Assembly: GCA_963826515.1 (NCBI GenBank)
Contig: CAWGXI010000006.1
Coordinates: 62,001-126,000 of the forward strand
Length of the DNA stretch: 64,000 nucleotides
Source of the DNA: DATFVJ01 sp963826515
GTDB taxonomy: Bacteria; Actinomycetota; Actinomycetes; Streptosporangiales; Streptosporangiaceae
Direction: 5' to 3'
The notes beneath the pieces were generated by a model. It had not been told where the DNA came from, did not search any database, and worked only from the letters and a program-made list of their open reading frames with translations. Both the position numbers and the translations under genes were made by a program. The number at the start of each line of letters is the position of its first letter. Position 1 is the stretch's first letter. Shown here in pieces: positions 37,416 to 45,914 of this stretch.

Positions 37416-38230
37416 ATGAGCGAGTATCAGTACTACGAGTTCCTGGCAATAGACCACCCGCTGGATGAGCGGCAGCGCACCGAGCTTCGTGCGCTGTCAA
37501 CGCGGGCGCGGATCACCGCGACGAGCTTCGTCAAGGAATACCACTGGGGTGACTTCCGCGGGAACCCTGACGCGCTGATGGAGCTGTACTTCGGTGCCTT
37601 CCTCTACCTCGCCAACTGGGGAACGCGCCGGCTGATGATCCGGCTGCCTCGGGGCCTGCTGGACCTTGGCGTGGCCGAGCGCTCCTGCACAGGGGACGCC
37701 GCGCCGGCGTGCGCGGCCGACGGCCACGTGATCTTGAGCCTGTCGTCGGAGGATGAGGACGAGTACTGGGAGGAGGGCGAGCCGCCCCTGCCACCGGGCC
37801 TGCGGGCCTTGAGCGCGCTATAGCGCGCGGTCGCAGACTTCCTGCGCCTCGATGAGGACCTGCTAACGGCTGCGGCGACAGCCAGCGCTGAGGTACAGAC
37901 GGTCGCTGGGTCAGCAGGCGAGCTGGCCCGCTGGATCGAAGATCTGCCCGGTGCGAAGAAGGATGGCCTGCTCCTGCAGGCGGCGCGGGGGGAAGGCAGC
38001 CAGGTGCAGGCGGTTCTGCAGCGCGCTTCCGGGCTGGGTCCCCGGGCAGCACGCCTTCCGATGCCGGAACGCGTAGGGCCGGGGAGCTCCGGGACGCGGC
38101 GACCGCCCAGCGCGAGGAACGGGAACGGGTCGCAGCGGAGCGGAAGGTACCTCCGCAAGCCCAGCCTGATCCAGCGTTTCGACAACGCAGGGCTGGGTGC
38201 TGAAACCCAGCGGAGCGGTAGCACTCGGGT
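37416..38230 (+). pseudogene. conserved hypothetical protein, deleted and with in-frame stop
   Basis: ATG 37416: MSEYQYYEFLAIDHPLDERQ, RTELRALSTRARITATSFVK and EYHWGDFRGNPDALMELYFG, then LANWGTRRLMIRLPRGLLDL, the N-terminus of a conserved actinobacterial protein of about 450 residues. After EDEYWEEGEPPLPPGLRALS the codon TAG (37821-37823) interrupts, and the same frame continues RAVADFLRLDEDLLTAAATA, ARWIEDLPGAKKDGLLLQAA. A segment of 100 or more residues before PPLPPGL also seems deleted. It usually accompanies the small gene just upstream. Confidence 0.65.
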
Positions 38231-38340
38231 CTGACAGCTGGCATCTGTGCCCATGGCTGGGAAGATTGCATCATCTGTGATGCCTTCAAGTCAGTACGGT
38301 TCCGAACGTTTCCGTACGGTTTACATGTTACCCTGGAGCC

Positions 38341-38628
38341 ATGACCACGATCAGGGCAGAGGAAGTCCGGATCCCCCGCCGTGCGCGGGAGGCCGTCGCC
38401 CGTCATGAGCAGGTAGTAGTGGTCAACCGCGAGCGGCCGGCCTATGTCATCGTTCACCCAGACGATCGTGCCGCGATCTCACACCCTGCCCGCCGCGGAA
38501 GGCCGCTGCGGGAGGCACTGGGGCTGCTGGCCAGCTCAGCGCCACCCGATCCTGGATTCGCCGAGGACATGGAGGCCGTCCTCGGCGACGTGGGACCTTC
38601 CCCGGACAATCCATGGGCACCCTCCTAG
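38341..38628 (+). CDS. vapB: Phd/YefM-type antitoxin
   Basis: 95 residues from ATG 38341 (ribosome-binding site TGGAG). MTTIRAEEVRIPRRAREAVA then RHEQVVVVNRERPAYVIVHP is the Phd/YefM-like fold, with a disordered C-terminal arm (DMEAVLGDVGPSPDNPWAPS) that would fold on the toxin. It overlaps the toxin gene by 16 bases. The upstream 38295-38330 contains repeated GTACGGTT and CGAACGTTTCCG sequences, likely the autoregulatory operator. Intact. Confidence 0.85.
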   Translation: MTTIRAEEVRIPRRAREAVARHEQVVVVNRERPAYVIVHPDDRAAISHPARRGRPLREALGLLASSAPPDPGFAEDMEAVLGDVGPSPDNPWAPS

Positions 38629-39056
38629 ACACAACCGTTTTCATCGAGCTAGAGCGTGGCATCCGCCGCTTGCCCGCAGCGACGGGCATGGACGAGGTCA
38701 GCAGGCGCCTGGAAGAGCAGCTCGGGCCCACGGAAGAGGTGGGGATTGCTGCTATTACGGCGTCGGAACTGCTGCACGGCGTGCACCGGGCAACGCCGGA
38801 GCACCGCGCACGCCGGGAAGCATTCGTCGAGGGGGTGCTGGCCGCGTTTCCCCCGTTCGCCTTCGACCTGCTGGCAGCACGCGCACACGCGCGGCTTTGG
38901 GCAGGACTGGCCATGGCAGGGACGGACGTAGGGGCGCACGACCGGCTCGTCGCGGCCACCGCCATCACCGCTGGATGGCGCGTCGGAACAGCCAACATCC
39001 GGCACTTCGACCGCATCCCTGGCTTGGACCTTGTGGTCATCAACATGACGAACTGA
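38613..39056 (+). CDS. vapC: VapC-type PIN-domain ribonuclease toxin
   Basis: 147 residues from ATG 38613, overlapping the antitoxin. LLDTTVFIELERG carries the first PIN Asp, AAITASELLHGVHRA the Glu, and AGTDVGAHDRLVAATAITAG the further acidic residues; VGTANIRHFDRIPGLDLVVI closes the domain. Length and motif spacing are those of VapC toxins, Mg-dependent RNases that cut tRNA or rRNA. The only toxin-antitoxin pair in the window where both genes appear intact. Confidence 0.88.
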   Translation: MGTLLDTTVFIELERGIRRLPAATGMDEVSRRLEEQLGPTEEVGIAAITASELLHGVHRATPEHRARREAFVEGVLAAFPPFAFDLLAARAHARLWAGLAMAGTDVGAHDRLVAATAITAGWRVGTANIRHFDRIPGLDLVVINMTN

Positions 39057-39243
39057 CTTCGGGCCTGCTCTCAACCTGCGGGGGCTTCAGGGGCGGGCCG
39101 CGCAGGCGCGCGAGGAGCGCCACCGCAGGGCGCTCGCGATCCGGCGGCTGTTTGCCCGGAAATGGGATTCGGGCTCTGAACAGCGGGTTTTCGGCTCCGT
39201 TTCAGGCGGCGTGGTGGTTGCGGGCGCCGAAAATGCCTTCACC

Positions 39244-39540
39244 TCATGCGACCTGCGAGTACTCGTGGATCAGGCCGCCGAGCCGGCCGGGTCTTCGGAC
39301 GCGGATGTTGTCCTCCGCAGGGGCGGCGGGGATCTTGGCGTCGGGCGGTCTGTGGCTGAGGGTCCGGTGCGGTCGGTGGGTGTTGTACTGATCGACATAT
39401 TCGCTGAGCGTGTGGTGCAGATGTCGCCGTCCGGCGATGAGGATGCGGTCGGTGCACTCGCGCCGGGCGCTGGCGATCCAGCGCTCGTAGACGGCGTTCG
39501 CCCGCAGCGCCTGGACAGGTGTCTTAATGATCTGCATGCC
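39244..39540 (-). pseudogene. integrase-core transposase, C-terminal fragment
   Basis: The minus frame reads MQIIKTPVQALRANAVYERW, then IASARRECTDRILIAGRRHL (around the catalytic Glu) and SEYVDQYNTHRPHRTLSHRP, ending LGGLIHEYSQVA. This is the C-terminal third of the IS481/IS3-like integrase family. The N-terminal part is missing; the upstream boundary at 39540 abuts a membrane-protein fragment. Confidence 0.65.
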
Positions 39541-39559
39541 GGCCGCGGTGAAGGCGGCG

Positions 39560-39805
39560 TCGAACGCGATCCCGGTAGAGGCAATCGCGGTCGCCGCGGC
39601 GATCGGCACCTACGTGTGGGGCAGGTCCGACAGCGACCTGGGCGCCATGCTCGGTGAGCAGACCGACGAGCGGCAGACACTTCTCCGGGCGCAGGCGCAG
39701 GCATTCGCCGCGCTGGCAGTGGCCGTCGCGGTAGTCGTCGGTTGCGTGATCGCGGTCGCGGTCAAGGATCCGATCTGGCCGTTTGTGCTTTTCGGCGCCC
39801 GTTAG
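39560..39805 (+). pseudogene. single-helix membrane protein, 5' end replaced
   Basis: The frame reads EAIAVAAAIGTYVWGRSDSD, LGAMLGEQTDERQTLLRAQA and FAALAVAVAVVVGCVIAVAV, ending KDPIWPFVLFGAR at 39805. The part before 39560 is transposase DNA of the other strand, so the true start has been replaced. One clear transmembrane helix plus a weaker one. Function unknown. Confidence 0.45.
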
Positions 39806-39879
39806 GTTAGGGCGAATGGCCTGGACGCCGGGCATGAGGAGCGATCCCCTATCGGGAACTGCCGCGCGGGGTACAGGCC

Positions 39880-40110
39880 ATGAACGCGCCGTCCTTCACC
39901 CTGGGCAGGAACGCCGCCGACCCTCGCGAGGAGCCTGGCAATGTGTCGTCGGCCGACCCGGTCGCTGCGCTCGCCGCGGATGTGACGAAGCTGCAGCAGC
40001 AGATCCGCCGCGCTTGCGCGAAGCGCCCCGCCCGGCATCCTCACCGGGCGCATCCAGGCTCCGGCCCCTGGCGTTCGCCCGCTGCATATCGAATCCTGTG
40101 CGCCCAGGGA
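39880..40110 (+). other. possible short open frame, not recognised
   Basis: ATG 39880 gives MNAPSFTLGRNAADPREEPG and DPVAALAADVTKLQQQIRRA, a plausible coiled-coil start; a frame change near 40015 leads to GILTGRIQAPAPGVRPLH. It may be the remnant of a small phage- or ICE-type protein. No firm support. Confidence 0.25.
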
Positions 40111-40114
40111 TCGC

Positions 40115-40420
40115 TTAACCCGCCCACTCTTCCACGACGGTCAGATCGACGAACTCTGGAGGACCCTCGAAGATGTCCGCCATCGTTGCCCTCACGGCTT
40201 GCAGCCCTTCCTGGCGGCGCTGATCCTGCTCCCGCGCGCGGGCTTTCTCCTCGCTTTCGAACACGACGAGGAAGTAGGCCTGGCTAGGATCCTTCTGGTC
40301 GCGCATGGCTATCGACCGCACCAGGCCCGAACCGGGCTGCTCGGCTGCCCGCAGCTGCGCGTCCACCTCGGTCATGTCCTTGCCTGGCTTCAACCGCATC
40401 TTGATGAGCTGCGCCCACAT
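40115..40420 (-). CDS. antibiotic-biosynthesis-monooxygenase-like (ABM) protein
   Basis: 101 residues from ATG 40420: MWAQLIKMRLKPGKDMTEVD, then SGLVRSIAMRDQKDPSQAYF and LVVFESEEKARAREQDQRRQ, ending PPEFVDLTVVEEWAG. Pattern and length are those of the dimeric alpha/beta-barrel ABM superfamily (quinol monooxygenases, haem-degrading enzymes and many of unknown function). No haem-binding His or Asn pattern is obvious, so the substrate cannot be predicted. Intact. Confidence 0.75.
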   Translation of the reverse strand: MWAQLIKMRLKPGKDMTEVDAQLRAAEQPGSGLVRSIAMRDQKDPSQAYFLVVFESEEKARAREQDQRRQEGLQAVRATMADIFEGPPEFVDLTVVEEWAG

Positions 40421-40523
40421 ATCCCGTCCCCCCTGGACCGAATCTGGCCTTCTTCCGCGACGGCCACGGTAAACACAATAGATGATCTCTGCAGAGCGGC
40501 GCCCCTTGACCAGCCCCAGAACC

Positions 40524-40568
40524 GGCGCTCCTGGCGAGGAACCCGAACCCCGACCTTCTGATCCGTAG
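40524..40568 (-). other. 3' fragment of tRNA-Arg, probable attachment-site remnant
   Basis: Read on the minus strand from 40568, CTACGGATCAGAAGG looks like the 3' side of an anticodon arm with anticodon ACG, then CGGGGTTCGGGTTCCTCG is a well-formed T arm, and CAGGAGCGCC would be the 3' acceptor strand. The D arm and the 5' half are absent: upstream lies a GGACGGTCC repeat. Such 45-bp tRNA 3' ends are what integrative elements leave at one border. A functional tRNA is not encoded here. Confidence 0.6.
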
Positions 40569-40576
40569 GCATGGGC

Positions 40577-40611
40577 GGACCGTCCAGGGACCGTCCAGGG
40601 GACCGTCCAGC
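40577..40611. repeat. short tandem repeat next to the tRNA fragment
   Basis: The sequence GGACCGTCCAGG occurs three times with small spacer changes; each unit is itself palindromic (GGACCGTCC is close to GGACGGTCC). It adjoins the tRNA-like fragment. It could serve as recombinase arm sites, but that is inference. Confidence 0.5.
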
Positions 40612-40639
40612 AGTGGTCGCTGGTGTCTTATCGGCTGTG

Positions 40640-41085
40640 CAAATGACGGGGGACAGCTCAACGATGAGCCGCAGGGAAGCGGGGCCACAGGGTTTCCTAT
40701 CGGCGCCGCTGGCCTGCGGCGGCGCGGAACTTCCCAAGGGCCTTATCGGAGCGCGCGACCCCCGACCGCCGCGGGGGAACTGACAGTCCACGGTGCCACG
40801 ATTGTGGCCAAGTTCAGCGCGACCGTGCGCGGCTTGTCGCCCAACTCCCGATGCACGGACACCAGCGAGCGGTCGCATAGCCGCGTTAATCCTACGTCAG
40901 TCCAGCAGCGTCTCCAAGTGAGCTTGTCCCCGCTTGTCATCACCGAGCCGACCGCCGCCATTACCGGCGGCGGGCCGCACCTGACTCCGGCCCGAGATCG
41001 AACCAGTCCCGGACCGTTCCCGCAGCCGCGGACTCTCGACATAGTCCGCGCGCTCGCCACCGGCCTGGCATTACCATCACCCCCA
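40640..41085. other. no recognisable gene
   Basis: Open frames are short and none shows family motifs. Given the neighbouring att-like tRNA fragment, an integrase gene might be expected here, but I see no tyrosine or serine recombinase motifs. Confidence 0.3.
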
Positions 41086-41089
41086 TGAG

Positions 41090-41275
41090 GCCCGGACCGT
41101 CTGTGCCCACCTCAGCGGGCGGATCCGGTCGGTGACCTTGGTCCGGGCGGTGAGCACGAACCTTTCGGCATAGGCGTTCGCCCAGGGGCTTCGGGGCGGA
41201 GGCGTGTGACCGGCAGAGCAGGACAAGCCAGCCGCAGATGCGGATGAAGATCACATAGAGCAGACGGAGAGACAC
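41090..41275 (-). pseudogene. internally deleted integrase-type transposase
   Basis: It begins MSLRLLYVIFIRICGWLVLL then CRSHAS, the typical N-terminus of an actinobacterial IS481-like integrase, and jumps within a few codons, in another frame, to AYAERFVLTARTKVTDRI, which belongs near the C-terminus around the catalytic Glu. So most of the gene was deleted while both ends stayed. Confidence 0.6.
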
Positions 41276-41380
41276 GGGCGATCATCATGGCCTACCGCTG
41301 ACCCGTGGCGCATCGCTGCAGCTCACAGGCCAGGCATAGTTCTGGCACCCCACAGGCGTTTTTCCATCCCCGATGCGATC

Positions 41381-41425
41381 TTATCCAAGCCGACCACATC
41401 TCCCGTCTGAAGCCGGCGGTGTCAT
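41381..41425 (-). pseudogene. 14-codon stub after the TPP riboswitch
   Basis: ATG 41425, with GGGGGGA 9 bases upstream, gives MTPPASDGRCGRLG and a TAA at 41381-41383. It has the position and ribosome-binding site expected of the riboswitch-controlled gene, but the coding sequence ends almost at once and transposase remnants lie beyond (41090-41275). The original thiamine gene cannot be identified from so few residues. Confidence 0.4.
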
Positions 41426-41474
41426 CCCGACAATCCCCCCGCCGAGGTCGGTTAAAAAGATGGGCCTGTGAGGT

Positions 41475-41575
41475 GGTCTCCCTTCGGCGGCATTGTCCGG
41501 ATCAGGTCTTGGGCCCCCATTCAGCCTGCCGGCTGTCCGGCTTCTCAGCCTTTCCGTCGCGGCTCCCCGCGTTTC
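41475..41575 (-). promoter_or_regulatory. TPP (thiamine pyrophosphate) riboswitch
   Basis: Read on the minus strand, GGGGAGCC ... GGCTGAGA (41569-41542 region) is the pyrimidine-sensor arm and ACCTGATCCGGACAATGCCG followed by CCGAAGGGAGACC (41507-41475) is the pyrophosphate-sensor arm and closing strand. CTGAGA and CTGATCCGG-AATGCCG-CG-AGGGA are the conserved THI-element positions. The intervening GGACAGCCGGCAGGCTGAATGG forms the variable stem. The aptamer looks complete. It would repress a thiamine biosynthesis or uptake gene on the minus strand, but no such gene survives downstream. Confidence 0.85.
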
Positions 41576-41607
41576 CCCGGGAGGTTCGTTCGGCCCAGCT
41601 CCCTCTC

Positions 41608-41865
41608 TCACCTCGACGGGTCACCTGGGAAGTGGCTCATGTCGCGATCTTCTAGTTTGCGCGGCTGCCCGCGGTGATGCGGTTCCGGCGTGCCGCTCCG
41701 GGTCCCGAATGGTCCGGGAATGCTGATCCACGGGTCTATCACCGATGACCAGTACAGATTGATCCCACGCTTGCCATGGGCGCGGCCGTGGCGGTGATCG
41801 GCGACCGAATGGCCGCTGTGGAACGCAAGAGCGGCGGTGATCACGACGATGATGACGACGGTCAT
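41608..41865 (-). CDS. small membrane-anchored protein, unrecognised
   Basis: ATG 41865 has a strong ribosome-binding site AAGGAG. The 85 residues begin with a transmembrane helix MTVVIIVVITAALAFHSGHS, then basic VADHRHGRAHGKRGINLYWS and ISIPGPFGTRSGTPE. GPFGTR with a preceding His/Arg segment recalls short proteins of actinobacterial integrative elements. The C-terminal 25 residues overlap the ribosw itch-side leader region and may be chance. The large transposase element is inserted about 50 bases upstream. Confidence 0.45.
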   Translation of the reverse strand: MTVVIIVVITAALAFHSGHSVADHRHGRAHGKRGINLYWSSVIDPWISIPGPFGTRSGTPEPHHRGQPRKLEDRDMSHFPGDPSR

Positions 41866-41912
41866 GGTGTGGGCTCCTTGCGTATGGCGTAGACGGCGGC
41901 GCCGGGATGGGG

Positions 41913-44353
41913 TCCCCAGGACTCCTGATATAGGAGATCGTTTATGCAGTGCCCGGGTGGTCTTTCGTCTCGTAGCGCAGGATGAGGCTTGTGCCGGGGA
42001 ATGTGGCCTGGGCGGTGTTGAGCTGGTCGCAGAGTGCGGCGATCGCGCGGGTGCGCCGGGGTGCGGTCAGCGGGTCGAGGCGGATGGTGAGGGTGTCGTC
42101 GCCGGGGATGATGTCTCCGCTGCCGGCGAGGGCTTCGCGGATCAGGGCATATGCTTCGTCGCCGGCGCGGGTGTAGCGGCGGTGCAGCGCGCGGGCCAGG
42201 GCGGTCTCGGCGTTGAACGCGGCCATTTTGACCGCGTGGGTGATGAGCTTGGTCTCAGTCTCCAGCCGCACCATGTCAGGGTTGTGCTCGGCGAGCGGGA
42301 TCTTCGCCGGGATCGCTTTGGCCGCGGCCCGGGCTTCTTCCAGCGTCCGGCGGGCGGCGCCGACGGGGGCGTCGAGCCTGGCGAGCATCGCGTTGGTGAT
42401 GATGGTTTCCTGGCCGGGGGCCGGGTTCTTGAGCTTGCCGAGCTTGCCCTGCCGGGCCTGTTCCGCCTCGGCGAGCGCCTTGCGCGCGGCGGCGACCGCG
42501 GCAGACGCAGTTTTCTTCGCCGGGTTCGGCACCTTGCGGCCCGGGTCGTCGGGGGTGACGGCGTAGCTGTCGAGGGAGTCCAGGGCGTAGTGGGCGCGGC
42601 CGTAGCGGAACCAGTTCTCTTCCCGCCACCGGCCGGTCATCTTGTAGACGATCCCGGCGGCGGGCAGCTCGTCTTTCCCGCAGGTGGTGAGGATGTGCAC
42701 CTGCTTGCCCTTGTCACGGCGGGTGACCTGCCGCAGGTCCAGCTCCTCGCCCTTGTGCTCGCCGCTGGCGACGGTCAGCGTGACGTTCGTGTCCGCGACG
42801 TCGTAGCCGCGGTCGCGGCCGTCGTCCCCGCGCCACGTGGTGACGGTGAACTTCTCGTCCGCGACGTCCGGGATGTCCTTGCCGGGCTCGTTCTTGCGGT
42901 AGGTCAGCAGCCCGAACCCGGCCGCGATGACCGCGGCGAACAGGTCCGGGGACCAGCCGCCCCGGTCAAAGCACAGCACCGGCGCCGCGTGCTGGCCGCA
43001 GATGCCGCGCAGGTCCGGCAGCAGGTCCTTGATCCGGGCCGCCAGCGAGACCGACGGCTCGCCGATCACTACCAGCATCGGGTCGCCGCGCCCGCTGGTG
43101 ACCCAGGTTTCCTCCGTCGCCGGGGACGGGAACTTCAGCCGGGCCACGTGCGTCTTCTGCACCACCCGGGTGCCGAAATAGGCGCGGGTGTGCCCGTCGA
43201 TGTAGACGAGCCCCAGGTCACCGGGGCGGGCGGCGGCGTGGTGGCGGGCGATGGCCAGCTGCAGCTCCGGGGCCTTGCGGGCGGCGGCGAGCTCGGCGAG
43301 CTTGCGGCGGACCGTCTTGACCTCCGGCGCCCGGTCCAGCCCCAGCACCCGGCCCAGCGCCGCCGGCGGGACGCGGGTGGCGCCCTCGGCGCGCGGCTCG
43401 CGCAGCAGCGCCAGGAACACCAGCATCACCAGCATGGTCTCCAGCCCGTAGAACCCGTCCCGCAGCCGCCCGTAGACACAACGGGCCGAGGCCAGCAGGC
43501 CGGTGCCGGCCAGCGCGGGCAGCGCCAGCAGCAGCCCCGCGTACGGCACCTTCGCCGCGGGCGTGAACACCGGTGCCGCGCCCTCGCCTAGCAGCCCGAA
43601 CCGGGCCAGCGCCCGCTCGGCGTCCCGCGGCACCGGATCGGGCAGCACCGGCAGCACCGGCAGCTCCTGCTGCGCCCCGCCCGCGCCGCCGTCACCCGCG
43701 GCGGCCGGCCCGGCCAGCCGCGCGGCCGCCTCCCAGCGAGCCGGCACCTTGCCCAGCACCGCCCGCACGGTGAACTCCGACACCCCGCACCGGTCCGCGA
43801 CCTGCTGCTGCGACAGCGCCGGGTCCGCGGCCAGCCGCCGGATCTCCTCCGCCACCTGCCGGGTCACCTTCGTCGGGCCCTTCGGGCCCTTGCGCTGCGG
43901 CAGCAGCCCCGCGACCCCGTCCCGGCGGTAGGCGTCCGCCCACCGCCACACCGTCACCGGCGTCGTCCCGAACCCGGCTGCCACCTGCTTCTGCGTTGCG
44001 GCCTTCAGCTCCGCGAGCTGCACCGCGGCCAGCCGCCGCGACGCCTCGTCCCTGGCGTCCCAGCAGAACGTCATCATCCCGTGCACCCACACCGCGCCGG
44101 ACCCGTCGTCCCCGGTCACCAGGCCGACCCCGCGGGCGATCTCGGCGGCGCCCTCCGGGAGCCACGGCAGCGGCGCCTGCGCCAGCCCTGCCGCCATTCC
44201 GCGCCTCCCGGGAACCGCCCTCAATGACAACACTCATTTTATCGGGAAAAGGCGCGGGCCTGCAGCCGGAATCTTCAGAAAATCAAGAAAAGTCCCACGT
44301 CAGATGCCACGGTACACAGCGTCATCGGCCGATAATGTCAGGAGTCCTGGGGA
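41913..44353. mobile_element. 2.4-kb insertion element with large transposase
   Basis: Inverted ends TCCCCAGGACTCCTGA (41913-41928 and the reverse complement at 44338-44353) bound the gene at 41942-44197. The flanks ATGGGG and TAGGGG are similar but not identical, so the target duplication is unclear. I do not recognise the exact IS family. Confidence 0.7.
41942..44197 (-). CDS. large DDE transposase with N-terminal helix-turn-helix
   Basis: Start chosen at ATG 44197, after the ribosome-binding site GGGAGG; 751 residues. Residues 60-170: ATQKQVAAGFGTTPVTVWRW, DAYRRDGVAGLLPQRKGPKG and LSQQQVADRCGVSEFTVRAV, two HTH units. Then MLVMLVFLALLREPRAEGAT and the catalytic core: LGLVYIDGHTRAYFGTRVVQ (first Asp), VLCFDRGGWSPDLFAAVIAA (second Asp) and GRWREENWFRYGRAHYALDS (Glu). 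A coiled region rich in Ala/Glu/Lys follows. Uninterrupted. Among the largest transposases in bacteria; related ones are usually listed as ISNCY-like or unclassified. Confidence 0.85.
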   Translation of the reverse strand: MAAGLAQAPLPWLPEGAAEIARGVGLVTGDDGSGAVWVHGMMTFCWDARDEASRRLAAVQLAELKAATQKQVAAGFGTTPVTVWRWADAYRRDGVAGLLPQRKGPKGPTKVTRQVAEEIRRLAADPALSQQQVADRCGVSEFTVRAVLGKVPARWEAAARLAGPAAAGDGGAGGAQQELPVLPVLPDPVPRDAERALARFGLLGEGAAPVFTPAAKVPYAGLLLALPALAGTGLLASARCVYGRLRDGFYGLETMLVMLVFLALLREPRAEGATRVPPAALGRVLGLDRAPEVKTVRRKLAELAAARKAPELQLAIARHHAAARPGDLGLVYIDGHTRAYFGTRVVQKTHVARLKFPSPATEETWVTSGRGDPMLVVIGEPSVSLAARIKDLLPDLRGICGQHAAPVLCFDRGGWSPDLFAAVIAAGFGLLTYRKNEPGKDIPDVADEKFTVTTWRGDDGRDRGYDVADTNVTLTVASGEHKGEELDLRQVTRRDKGKQVHILTTCGKDELPAAGIVYKMTGRWREENWFRYGRAHYALDSLDSYAVTPDDPGRKVPNPAKKTASAAVAAARKALAEAEQARQGKLGKLKNPAPGQETIITNAMLARLDAPVGAARRTLEEARAAAKAIPAKIPLAEHNPDMVRLETETKLITHAVKMAAFNAETALARALHRRYTRAGDEAYALIREALAGSGDIIPGDDTLTIRLDPLTAPRRTRAIAALCDQLNTAQATFPGTSLILRYETKDHPGTA

Positions 44354-44933
44354 TAGGGGTCCCCGCTGTTGCCGACGTGAATGTGCAGGTGGTTGTGGAC
44401 CTGCCAGCCGGGTACTTGCTTGCTCTCGTGGGTGCCGCAGCGACGGCCGTGGCAGCCATCCCCGCATACGTGTGGTCACGGGTTCCGCGGAACAGGCGGC
44501 TGTCGGGTGCGGTGCCGTAGCGGCCAGGTGATCCGCATCGGCCGCGGCCTGGAAAAATCAACCAGGGGCAGTCCAAGCCGAGGTGCGGTTCCCTCCGTAC
44601 CGGTCCGGTTGGGCTGCTGCTATTCCCGGCCTGCTGGCGTCGCGGCCGGATTTATTCGCTAGGCCTGAGCTAAAGCCGTCCACATGAATAACATCGCGCG
44701 ATCGTTCGACGATAACTATGATCTGCAGGTCGGCCGCTTGTTTGGACCAGTCACGATACCGGCGATCGATCGCGGCTACCTACTCGAGCCGCCTCGCGCC
44801 GTCGCGGCCTTCGCAGCACGACCGGGCCCGCTCAATTCATTACCACGCCGCAAGCCGCGCAACGAGACCTTGGCGAATTTGTCGGCGCTGCCGGACAACG
44901 CGATCGCCGCGCTGCGGCTGGCGCTGAAAGGCG
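44354..44933. other. two weak open frames, no firm gene
   Basis: On the plus strand 44375-44519 reads VNVQVVVDLPAGYLLALVGA then AATAVAAIPAYVWSRVPRNR, a possible one-helix membrane peptide, and 44684-44956 reads MNNIARSFDDNYDLQVGRLF then GPVTIPAIDRGYLLEPPRAV, which I do not recognise. The second overlaps the transposase remnant at its end. Confidence 0.3.
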
Positions 44934-45616
44934 TCAGAGATATTTCGCAGCGATGAGGACCCGGCGCAGCTTCGCGATCATGTCAGCGGTTGATGGACAG
45001 GCTTTGGTCCGGTACCAGGGAGCGCGGGCACGGTGCTTGTCCACGTCGCCCGGATGGTGCCCGGCGGTGGCATACCAGAGCATGGCCAGGCTCTGGCAGG
45101 CGAGGGTGAAGGGGACTGTACGGTGGACCGCTGCGGCCAGCCGGTTGCGCGCCTCCCCGGTGCCGAAGATCTTTTTGGCGTCCTCGATCGCCACTTCGAT
45201 AGGCCATCGGGCGGCATAACGCTCGATCACCGCTGCCGGGCACGCGGCCAGATCGGTGGTGGCCGGCGCCAGCACATAGCCCGTCTGCGTGCGGTCGCGG
45301 ATCAGCACGACCTGGACCGTGCGGGTGCCGAAGACGCCGTGGCACAGCCGAGTTGGAGCTCGCCGCCCGGCTGTGCCGCAACATATGCGAGCGGTCGGTC
45401 CTGCTGCGCAAGGCGGCTGCGCTGGCGTGATACCCGTCCGCCTCCCGCTGTCCGGGGAAGCGGACCGGCCGAGTCAGCGCCCTGTTGCCAGGTTGGCCCA
45501 GCCGCATCCTGGGCCGAGATGAGGTAGGCGCTGCCATCGGCGGGCCTGTGCGCATCCCGGATGACCGCGAAGGCCCGCGACCCGCCCGCACATCGGCTGG
45601 CAGCGGGCGCCGGCAA
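44934..45616 (-). pseudogene. IS701-like transposase, C-terminal part, frameshifted
   Basis: The clear part reads VLIRDRTQTGYVLAPATTDL, VIERYAARWPIEVAIEDAKK (catalytic Glu) and IFGTGEARNRLAAAVHRTVP, ending HRARAPWYRTKACPSTADMI and AKLRRVLIAAKYL. Upstream frames give AFAVIRDAHRPADGSAYL. The N-terminal half with both Asp residues is lost. It is only distantly related to the intact IS701 transposase at 13602. Positions 45617-45905 beyond it hold nothing recognisable. Confidence 0.65.
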
Positions 45617-45914
45617 TCAAGCCGATCGTCCGGATCGGCGCGGCATCGCGGGCAGGCCTAACGCTCCGGTCGGGGCGCCGAACGGCGGTTACCTTACGTC
45701 AAAGCCGGAGCCACGCCCATCACAGAGAGCTACTTGAAATAATGCTCATTTGGCCGGCTCGGCGGTGCGCTACGCGCCGGCCGCCTGAGTGGCCCGGATG
45801 TCCTGGCGCTGGCCTGCATTTCAGCTGCGCTGGTCAGCCCGGCCGGGACCGGGGGCACGGCCGCGACGGTTATGTGATCGACGCAGATAGGCCGTCACAA
45901 CTACCGTGGCGGTC

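Noticed and set aside
40640..41085. Integrase gene expected beside the tRNA fragment
   Set aside because: No recombinase motifs in any frame; I found only short frames.
41837..43591. 584-codon plus-strand frame
   Set aside because: It lies opposite the large transposase, which has clear DDE motifs; the frame's composition (Arg, Gly, Val, Gln runs) is typical of antisense shadow.
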